Positions 42,982 to 48,937 of a stretch of 48,937 nucleotides of DNA are shown one piece after another. The notes under the pieces are model-generated. The model was not told the origin of the DNA. It saw nothing but the letters and a program-made list of their open reading frames with translations, and made no database searches. Source of the DNA: Rhodospirillales bacterium (GTDB lineage Bacteria > Pseudomonadota > Alphaproteobacteria > Rhodospirillales > Defluviicoccaceae). The position numbers and the translations under genes are program-made. The stretch lies in contig REES01000114.1 in NCBI GenBank assembly GCA_007694935.1, forward strand, positions 1 through 48,937, read 5' to 3'. The first letter of the stretch is position 1, and each line of letters starts with the position of its first letter.

Positions 42982-43677
42982 ATGGGCGGTGAGCTTCAAT
43001 TTCTTGATATCATTCTGTTCGCGCTTGTCGCGGCGTTCCTGGTCTTGCGGCTGAGGAGCGTGCTGGGTCGGCGCGACGGACACCAGGCCCAGCCCCATGA
43101 CCCGTTCAAGCCGCCGCGGGAACGCGACGCGGACGATGAGAAGGTGGTGCGACTGCCGGATCGCAGCGACCGGTTGCCGGAGCGCCGGGAGCCCGAGGCG
43201 GAGCCTGCCTTCTCCGAAGGCTCTCCCCTGGAATCCGGTATCACCCAAATTCGTGTGGCCGATCCTGACTTCGATCCCGACGAGTTCCTGTCCGGATCGC
43301 GGATCGCGTTCGAGATGGTGTTGAGCGCGTTTGCCGCCGGCGACACCCAGTCGCTGCGCCCGTTGCTCAGCCCCGAGGTGTTCAAGAACTTCGCCGAGAC
43401 GATCCGCGAGCGAGAGCGGGCGGGCGAAACACTGGAGACCAATCTGGTGGGCATCCGCCGGGCGGAGATCGTCGAAGCCTACATGGCCGGCCGCACGGCC
43501 CACATTACTGTTCGGTTCGTCAGCGAGCAGATCAGCGTGGTGCGTGACCAGAACGACGAGATTGTCGAGGGCGATCCCGAACAGGTGACCGAGGTTACCG
43601 ATACCTGGACCTTTGCCCGCGATACCCGCAGCCGCGACCCCAACTGGACGCTTGTCGCCACCGGCTCGCCCGACTAG
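42982..43677 (+). CDS. timA: Tim44/TimA-family putative adaptor protein
   Basis: A 231-residue protein with one N-terminal membrane helix (FLDIILFALVAAFLVLRLRSVLG), an acidic linker, and a C-terminal Tim44-like domain (about 95-230) with ISGSRIAFEMVLSAFAAGDTQSLRPLL-type sequence (seen here as FLSGSRIAFEMVLSAFAAGD). Alphaproteobacterial TimA is the relative of mitochondrial Tim44; its role in bacteria is not settled. It precedes mltA, whose start lies 16 nt after its stop. Confidence 0.92.
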   Translation: MGGELQFLDIILFALVAAFLVLRLRSVLGRRDGHQAQPHDPFKPPRERDADDEKVVRLPDRSDRLPERREPEAEPAFSEGSPLESGITQIRVADPDFDPDEFLSGSRIAFEMVLSAFAAGDTQSLRPLLSPEVFKNFAETIRERERAGETLETNLVGIRRAEIVEAYMAGRTAHITVRFVSEQISVVRDQNDEIVEGDPEQVTEVTDTWTFARDTRSRDPNWTLVATGSPD

Positions 43678-43693
43678 CACGGGACGCCGGCTG

Positions 43694-44830
43694 ATGGTTC
43701 CGACGCTGGTAGCAGCAGCGTTGATCGCCTTCGGCTTGGTGGCCGGCTGCGCAACCGAGCCGCCGCAACGGCCTATCATCCCGGGGACTCTGGGTTTCTC
43801 CCACCTTGCCGGCTGGAAGGATGATGATCACGCCGCGGCCCTCCGCACGTTTCTGGTATCGTGCCGACGGCTGGAACAGATGCCGTCGGAACGGCCCACG
43901 GGTCTGGAGGGCCCGGGTGGCCGGATCGGCGACTGGCTGCCAGCCTGCCGGGCGGCACGGCAGGTTGGGGATGGGCCAGCAGCCCGTCACTTTTTCGAAA
44001 GCTGGTTCCAGCCGATGGCGGTGGTCGGCGTCGGGGAAACCGGACTGTTCACCGGATACTATGAGCCGGAATTGCGAGGGGCGCTCCGCCCGAGCGGCCG
44101 CTATCGTGTCCCGCTCCACGCGGTTCCCGATGACTTGGTAACCGTTCGCGGCGACGGTGGTCCCGTCGTCAGCCGCAGGCAGGACGGCCGGCTGGTTCCC
44201 TACCACGACCGGGCGGCCATCCAGCGGGGCATCCTTGCCGGCCGCAACCTGGAGTTACTTTGGGTCGACGATCCGGTTGATGCCTTTTTTCTTCACGTCC
44301 AGGGATCGGGGCGGGTGGTTCTGGATGACGGCCGGGTGGTCCGGGTGGGTTTTGCCGGCCGGAACGGCCACCCCTACGTGCCGATCGGCCGGGTGCTGGT
44401 TGACAAGGGCGCGCTCACCCGGGACGAGGTCTCGATGCAATCGATCCGTGCCTGGCTCCACGCCAACCCGGGCGAGGCAGATGCCGTGATGGGCGCGAAC
44501 CCGTCCTACATCTTCTTCCAGGTGATCGAGGGGGATGGCCCCCGCGGTGCTCTCGGCGTGGTGCTGACCCCGGAACGGAGCCTCGCCGTCGATCCCGCCT
44601 TCGTCCCCCTTGGGGCACCGGTGTGGGTGGACACGGTGGATCCGTTGCAGCCGGCTCAACCATTGCGGCGGCTGATGGTGGCTCAGGATACCGGCAGCGC
44701 CATCAAGGGGCCGGGGCGCGGCGATGTGTTCTGGGGCGCCGGCCGGATGGCGGCAGAGCGGGCCGGGCGGATGCGATCGGCCGGCAGGACCTATCTGCTG
44801 GTGCCCCGGCAGGCGCCGCCAAGCTCCTGA
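43694..44830 (+). CDS. mltA: Membrane-bound lytic murein transglycosylase A
   Basis: A 378-residue lipoprotein that cleaves peptidoglycan glycan strands to 1,6-anhydro ends. The signal peptide ends in LVAGC (Cys19). The MltA domain shows GLFTGYYEPELRG, FFLHVQGSGRV, NPSYIFFQ and the C-terminal 3D domain MVAQDTGSAIKGPGRGDVFWG with the catalytic Asp. The ATG at 43694 fits the lipobox; it follows timA as in other alphaproteobacteria. Confidence 0.95.
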   Translation: MVPTLVAAALIAFGLVAGCATEPPQRPIIPGTLGFSHLAGWKDDDHAAALRTFLVSCRRLEQMPSERPTGLEGPGGRIGDWLPACRAARQVGDGPAARHFFESWFQPMAVVGVGETGLFTGYYEPELRGALRPSGRYRVPLHAVPDDLVTVRGDGGPVVSRRQDGRLVPYHDRAAIQRGILAGRNLELLWVDDPVDAFFLHVQGSGRVVLDDGRVVRVGFAGRNGHPYVPIGRVLVDKGALTRDEVSMQSIRAWLHANPGEADAVMGANPSYIFFQVIEGDGPRGALGVVLTPERSLAVDPAFVPLGAPVWVDTVDPLQPAQPLRRLMVAQDTGSAIKGPGRGDVFWGAGRMAAERAGRMRSAGRTYLLVPRQAPPSS

Positions 44831-44884
44831 AACGCGGCCATTCCGGTCCTTGCCTTTAACCGGCAAGGCGCCCATTCTCTGCCC

Positions 44885-45667
44885 ATGAGTGGGCCACCCA
44901 ACAAGGTCGCACTGTTCGTCACCTGCCTGGTCGACCTGGTGCGGCCGGCGGTGGGCATGGCGGCGGTCAAGCTGCTGCGGGACGCCGGCTGCGAGGTGGT
45001 GGTTCCGGCGGCGCAGACCTGCTGCGGCCAGCCGGCGGTCAATTCCGGTGATCGTCGCGACGCCACCATGATCGCCCGCCGGGTGATCGAGGCATTCGAG
45101 CCGTTTTCCCATGTCGTGGTGCCGTCCGGCTCGTGCGCTGGCACCATCAAGGTGCACTATCCCCCTCTCTTTGAGGGCGACCCGGCGATGGCGCGTCGTG
45201 CCCGCGACTTGGCCGATCGGACCTACGAGCTGACGACGTTCCTGGCCGATGTCCTGAAGGTCGGTGCCATCGAGGGACGATGCGAGGCCCGTGCCGCCTA
45301 CCATGACTCCTGTTCGGGCCTTAGGGAGCTCGGCATCCGGGCGCAGCCACGGGGCTTGTTGCAAGGCATCGAAGGCCTGGAGCTCCGCGAGCTGAAAGGC
45401 GCCGACACCTGCTGTGGCTTTGGCGGCTTGTTCTGCGTCAAGTACCCGGACATCTCGGAGAAGATGGTCGACGCCAAGGTGGACGACATCCTGGCCTCGG
45501 GTGCCGATACGGTGCTGGGGGGCGATCTCGGCTGCTTGATGAACATCGCCGGCCGGCTGTCCCGACGTGGCGCGGCGGTGAACGTCCGTCATGTGGCGGA
45601 GGTGCTGGCCGGAACGGTGGCCGACGCGCCGCCCGTCGGTGCCGGACGGCCGCGCGGCTCGCCCTGA
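44885..45667 (+). CDS. lutA: L-lactate oxidation complex subunit LutA
   Basis: A 260-residue (Fe-S)-binding protein of the LutA/LldE/GlpC-like family. Two cysteine-rich CCG domains are visible: QTCCGQPAVNSG in the first half and DTCCGFGGLFC in the second. It works with LutB and LutC as a cytoplasmic NAD-independent L-lactate dehydrogenase feeding electrons to quinone. It begins 54 nt after mltA and is followed by lutB after 43 nt. No lactate permease or regulator is adjacent. Confidence 0.94.
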   Translation: MSGPPNKVALFVTCLVDLVRPAVGMAAVKLLRDAGCEVVVPAAQTCCGQPAVNSGDRRDATMIARRVIEAFEPFSHVVVPSGSCAGTIKVHYPPLFEGDPAMARRARDLADRTYELTTFLADVLKVGAIEGRCEARAAYHDSCSGLRELGIRAQPRGLLQGIEGLELRELKGADTCCGFGGLFCVKYPDISEKMVDAKVDDILASGADTVLGGDLGCLMNIAGRLSRRGAAVNVRHVAEVLAGTVADAPPVGAGRPRGSP

Positions 45668-45710
45668 TCGCCAGTGCCGCGGTCGCATGGAAGAAAGGGA
45701 GGCGACACCG

Positions 45711-47135
45711 ATGCAGTCCACCGCCCGGCGCTTCACCACAAACGTCCGCGAAGCCCTGCACGATGACAAACTCCAGGTCGCGCTGGCCCGATTTCCCGAC
45801 GGCTTTCCGGTAAAGCGGCGCCTCGCGGCCGAGCGTCTGCCCGAGTTCGACGCTCTTCGAGACGACGCCAAGGCAATCAAGGATCATGTCCTCGAGCACC
45901 TGGACTATTATCTGGAGCGGTTCGAGGCCAAGGTGACGGAACGCGGCGGCCGGGTGCACTGGTGCACCGACGCTGACGAAGCCCGACAACGGCTGGTGGC
46001 ACTCTGCCGGGAGGCCGGCGCCACCATCGTCACCAAGGCCAAGTCGATGATCGGTGAGGAAATCGGGGTCAACGAGTGCCTCGAGGAGGCCGGATTCACA
46101 CCGGTGGAGACCGACCTGGGCGAATACATCATCCAGCTTCGCCGCGAGCCGCCGAGCCACATCATCGCGCCGGCGGTGCACCTTTCCAAGGACCAGGTGG
46201 CGGCAGCGTTTCGGGCGGCCCACACCGATCTGCCGGACGACCGCCCTCTCAGCGAACCTCAGGAGATGCTGGACGAGGCCCGCGCGGTGCTCCGCCGGGC
46301 GTTCCTCGCCTCCTCCGTCGGCATCACCGGCGCCAACATGCTGGTGGCCGAGACCGGCTCCATCGTCCTGGTGACCAACGAGGGCAATGCCGACCTGACC
46401 CAGACCATTCCGCCGGTCCAGATCGTCATCGCCAGCATCGAGAAGATCGTGCCGACACTGGAAGATGCAGCCACCATCCTGCGGGTGCTGGCGCGCTCCG
46501 CCACCGGCCAGGATCTCTCGGTCTACACCACCTTCACCACCGGGCCGCGCCGGCCGGGGGACCTCGACGGCCCGGAACAGTTTCACGTGATCCTGTTGGA
46601 CAACGGGCGCACGCGGATGCTTGGCAGCGAGTTCCGCGAGATGCTTCGCTGCATCCGCTGCGGCGCCTGCATCAACCACTGCCCCGTCTACGGCGCGATC
46701 GGCGGCCATGCCTACGGCTGGGTGTATTCCGGGCCCATGGGTGCGGTCCTGATCCCCAACCTGATCGGCGAGGACGAGGCCAAGGACCTGCCCAACGCGT
46801 CAACCTTGTGCGGTCGCTGCGAAGAGGTCTGCCCGATGCGGATCCCGCTGCCACGAATGCTGCGCCAGCTCCGCGATCGCCAGTTCGAAGCCGGTCAGAC
46901 CCCAGCGATGTTCCGGTTCGGGCTCCGCTGGTGGGCGCGGCTGGCGCGCTGGCCAGCGCTGTATCGGCTGGCGACGGGAAGCGGCGTCAGGGTGCTCGGC
47001 CGGCTCGGCCGGCGCAAGGGGCGTTTTCGCACCATGCCCTTTGCGGGCGGCTGGACCGGTGCCCGCGACCTGCCGGCACCCCAGGGGCGGACATTCCAGC
47101 AGTGGTGGACGGCGGAGAAAGGCCTCCGGCAATGA
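45711..47135 (+). CDS. lutB: L-lactate oxidation iron-sulfur protein LutB
   Basis: A 474-residue protein with an N-terminal LUD domain (AGATIVTKAKSMIGEEIG, VGITGANMLVAETGSIVLVTNEGN) and two C-terminal [4Fe-4S] motifs, CIRCGACINHCPVYG near 313 and CGRCEEVCPMRIPL near 367. This is the standard LutB/LldF layout. The ATG at 45711 has AAAGGGAGG upstream. The stop overlaps the lutC ATG by 4 nt. Confidence 0.95.
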   Translation: MQSTARRFTTNVREALHDDKLQVALARFPDGFPVKRRLAAERLPEFDALRDDAKAIKDHVLEHLDYYLERFEAKVTERGGRVHWCTDADEARQRLVALCREAGATIVTKAKSMIGEEIGVNECLEEAGFTPVETDLGEYIIQLRREPPSHIIAPAVHLSKDQVAAAFRAAHTDLPDDRPLSEPQEMLDEARAVLRRAFLASSVGITGANMLVAETGSIVLVTNEGNADLTQTIPPVQIVIASIEKIVPTLEDAATILRVLARSATGQDLSVYTTFTTGPRRPGDLDGPEQFHVILLDNGRTRMLGSEFREMLRCIRCGACINHCPVYGAIGGHAYGWVYSGPMGAVLIPNLIGEDEAKDLPNASTLCGRCEEVCPMRIPLPRMLRQLRDRQFEAGQTPAMFRFGLRWWARLARWPALYRLATGSGVRVLGRLGRRKGRFRTMPFAGGWTGARDLPAPQGRTFQQWWTAEKGLRQ

Positions 47136-47830
47136 GTGACGGACGGGAGCGGCTTCTCTCCGGCATTCGGGATTCGCTCGGCCGCGGGGCTCTCGATGCC
47201 GACACCAGGGCGGCCCTGGAACGCCGCCTGCGTTTCCCGCGCGCCAATGTGGTGCCTGCCCGCGGCCAGCACGGAAGCCGTGACGCGCTGCTGGCCGGCT
47301 TTATCACCGAAGCGGAACGGGTCAACACCTCGGTCCAGCGCCTGCCCGGATGGGACGGGGTGGCCACGGCCGTGGCCGACTTTCTTCGGGCGCACAACCT
47401 GCCCCAGCGGGTCCGGGTCGCCGGCGACGCCCTGTTCAAGAACGTCACCTGGTCTGCTGCCGGTGGGCTCGAGATCGAGGCCGGGCCGGCAGAGGCCGCC
47501 GATACCGCCAGCGTCACCGGTGCCTATGCCGGCATCGCCGAAACGGGGACACTGATGCTGCTGTCCGGACCGGGCTCGCCCACGCTTCTCAACTTCCTCC
47601 CGCCCAACCACATCGTCGTGCTTCCGGAAGCATGCGTGGTGGGGACCTACGAGGACGCCTGGCACCGGCTCCGGGCGGAAGTGGGCACCGGCATCGCCAT
47701 GCCGCGGGTGATCAACTGGATCACCGGGCCGTCGCGCACTGCCGACATCGAACAGACCCTGCTGCTGGGCGCCCATGGCCCGAGGCGGTTGCACGTTCTG
47801 CTGGTCGATGGCGCGTCGCCGGCACATTGA
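47132..47830 (+). CDS. lutC: L-lactate oxidation LUD-domain protein LutC
   Basis: A 232-residue LUD-domain protein (LutC/LldG). It has SVTGAYAGIAETGTLMLLSG, PNHIVVLPEACVVGTYEDAW and the ITGPSRTADIEQTLLLGAHGPR signature at the C-terminus. It completes the lutABC operon. Its last 23 nt are shared with the start of the smr gene in another frame, so this foreign-looking insertion is nonetheless tightly fitted to smrA. Confidence 0.93.
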   Translation: MSDGRERLLSGIRDSLGRGALDADTRAALERRLRFPRANVVPARGQHGSRDALLAGFITEAERVNTSVQRLPGWDGVATAVADFLRAHNLPQRVRVAGDALFKNVTWSAAGGLEIEAGPAEAADTASVTGAYAGIAETGTLMLLSGPGSPTLLNFLPPNHIVVLPEACVVGTYEDAWHRLRAEVGTGIAMPRVINWITGPSRTADIEQTLLLGAHGPRRLHVLLVDGASPAH

Positions 47831-48428
47831 TCCCGACGGGCTGCCGGTCCCGCCCGATGTGGACCTGTGGCACCGGGTTGTCGAGACGGTCCAACCGCTG
47901 CCGCGGCGCCGACAGGATGATCCGCGGTCGGTGGAACGGTCCGCCCCGGCGGTAAACGGCAAGGCGGACCCGCCCGCAGAGCCGGATCCGGGATCGTCAA
48001 CACCGCCTTCGCAGCAGCCACTCCGAGCTGCGGCGATGACGGGGAGAGCGCACCGAACGCCGAAGGCCGAGCTCACCCATGGGCTCGCGGGCGATCTCGA
48101 CCGTCGCACCCTGATACGGCTGCGCAAAGGGCAGTTGCCGGTGGAGGGGGAGATCGACCTGCACGGCCACACCCAGGAGAAGGCCCACCGTTACCTGGAC
48201 CAGTTCCTTGCGACGTCACAAATGCGTGGGCACCGCTGCGTGCTGGTGATCACCGGCAAGGGCAGCCGGTCGGAGGAGCCGGAGGGCGTGCTGCGGGCGG
48301 CGGTGCCGCGGTGGCTCAACCAGCCGGCAAATCGGAGCCGGGTCCTTGCCTTTGCCTACGCCACCCCGGCGCATGGCGGGGAGGGGGCGATCTACGTCCT
48401 GCTGCGCCGCCTTCGTGGCAAGCCGTGA
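47808..48428 (+). CDS. Smr/MutS2-domain protein (SmrA-like)
   Basis: A 206-residue protein with a Pro/Arg-rich, probably disordered N-terminal half and a C-terminal Smr domain (about 115-205) with the catalytic-type EIDLHGHTQEKAHRYL, VITGKGSR and AHGGEGAIYVLLRR. Smr domains are RNA or DNA nucleases; this stand-alone form is common after mltA in alphaproteobacteria. The ATG at 47808 lies inside lutC (23-nt overlap). Its stop overlaps the next gene's GTG (GTGA). Confidence 0.9.
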   Translation: MARRRHIDPDGLPVPPDVDLWHRVVETVQPLPRRRQDDPRSVERSAPAVNGKADPPAEPDPGSSTPPSQQPLRAAAMTGRAHRTPKAELTHGLAGDLDRRTLIRLRKGQLPVEGEIDLHGHTQEKAHRYLDQFLATSQMRGHRCVLVITGKGSRSEEPEGVLRAAVPRWLNQPANRSRVLAFAYATPAHGGEGAIYVLLRRLRGKP

Positions 48429-48856
48429 CTCCGTTCGGCGCCAAGGTGCGGGCGCTCCGGCGGCACCGCGGAATCCCACTGACGCGCATGGCACAGGATC
48501 TGGGGGTCTCGGCGGCCTACTTGTCCGCATTGGAACACGGCCGGCGGGGACGTCCCACCCCGGGCCTGGTCATGCAGGTGTGCGGCTATTTCGACCTGAT
48601 CTGGGATGAGGCAGAAGACCTCAAGCACTTGGCCCGGCTCTCCCACCCCCGGGTGGTGATCGATACCGCCGGCCTCAATCCGGAAGCAACCGAACTCGCC
48701 AACCTGCTCGGGGAGTGCATCGCGGGCCTCGATATCGGGACGCTGGCCGCCGCGCTCGCGCTGATCCGGGGTGAAACCGACGTCGACCCGGCGGGACCCG
48801 CAACACCCGCCGCCGGCCGGCGACGCCCGATCGTGCCCAACGAGGCTACAGGATGA
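48425..48856 (+). CDS. XRE-family helix-turn-helix regulator
   Basis: A 143-residue DNA-binding protein. The N-terminal HTH is FGAKVRALRRHRGIPLTRMAQDLG with the recognition helix VSAAYLSALEHG, similar to SinR/Cro. The rest lacks a known effector domain and ends in a Pro/Ala/Arg tail. The GTG overlaps the smr stop (GTGA); its 3' end overlaps the convergent hslU by 11 nt. Targets are unknown; its place after smr is conserved in alphaproteobacteria. Confidence 0.85.
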   Translation: MTPFGAKVRALRRHRGIPLTRMAQDLGVSAAYLSALEHGRRGRPTPGLVMQVCGYFDLIWDEAEDLKHLARLSHPRVVIDTAGLNPEATELANLLGECIAGLDIGTLAAALALIRGETDVDPAGPATPAAGRRRPIVPNEATG

Positions 48857-48937
48857 ACTTGGCGACGTCGGCCTTCTTGGCGAGCTCGCCCACACGGGTG
48901 CGAACCTCCTCGGCGTCGATCACCACCGTCTCGCCGC
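48846..48937 (-). CDS. hslU: ATP-dependent protease ATPase subunit HslU, C-terminal end
   Basis: The last 30 residues of a gene continuing past the right edge. They read GETVVIDAEEVRTRVGEL then AKKADVAKFIL and stop. This matches the HslU C-terminus, where the final hydrophobic tail docks into HslV to activate the protease. Too short for independent proof, but the position after the HTH gene agrees with the alphaproteobacterial order. Confidence 0.85.
   Translation of the reverse strand, partial: GETVVIDAEEVRTRVGELAKKADVAKFIL

Noticed and set aside
46579-46594. A parS-like sequence (AGTTTCACGTGATCCT) inside lutB.
   Set aside because: Only 12 of 16 positions match the consensus and one half of the palindrome is broken; it lies in conserved lutB codons.

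Overview
The window is high-GC, densely packed bacterial chromosome. Gene content and order point to an alphaproteobacterium, most like Rhodospirillales and relatives (inference; no rRNA gene is present). Conserved alphaproteobacterial blocks recur: leuS-lptE-holA / parB-parA-rsmG-mnmG-mnmE; rho-hemJ-hemH-hemE // maf-aroE-coaE-dnaQ; secB-fxsA-timA-mltA-smrA-HTH-hslU. Together these are the gene neighbourhood of the chromosomal replication origin.

Layout. 1-8.6 kb: end of a nicotinamidase-like hydrolase, a small conserved-looking ORF, an SDR dehydrogenase, the PEP synthase/PPDK regulatory kinase, a bacteriohemerythrin, xanthine phosphoribosyltransferase, a cheY-cheB-cheR chemotaxis operon, a divergent 2-hydroxyacid dehydrogenase and a DegT-type aminotransferase. 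8.8-10.4 kb: an AT-richer patch with a coiled-coil stress protein and a zinc-ribbon metallopeptidase, looking acquired. 10.5-14.2 kb: a sulfur module, fccA-fccB (flavocytochrome c sulfide dehydrogenase), a YeeE-type sulfur transporter and a SoxY-SoxZ fusion. 14.2-19.1 kb: yggS, a ThiE/TenI-like protein and two coupled TPR proteins, one with a glycosyltransferase-like domain and one with a sulfotransferase domain. 19.2-24 kb: DUF3576 lipoprotein, leuS, lptE, holA.

24-38.3 kb is mostly minus strand: parB, parA, rsmG, mnmG, mnmE, a [2Fe-2S] ferredoxin, a DUF6489 protein, then rho, hemJ, hemH, hemE. A plus-strand operon (thioredoxin-domain DUF255 protein, ogt, quinone oxidoreductase) interrupts it between mnmE and rho. 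Two near-perfect parS sites flank mnmG. At 38.3 kb gene direction switches: hemE reads left and maf-aroE-coaE-dnaQ read right. The roughly 500-bp gene-free stretch between them carries five GGGGA-core repeats and is my candidate for oriC. From 41.6 kb come secB and fxsA (minus), timA and mltA (plus), a lutABC lactate-oxidation operon that splits mltA from smrA, an HTH regulator and the 3' end of hslU.

Functionally the window combines origin and segregation functions (oriC candidate, parS, ParA, ParB, HolA, DnaQ), tRNA wobble-uridine modification (MnmE, MnmG), late heme synthesis, outer-membrane assembly (LptE, SecB, MltA) and two accessory energy modules: sulfide/thiosulfate oxidation and L-lactate oxidation. 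I saw no tRNA, rRNA, CRISPR array, insertion sequence or prophage. The most interesting items are the putative origin, the parS site overlapping the rsmG start, the SoxYZ fusion with an internal carrier cysteine, and the swapped-domain TPR pair.
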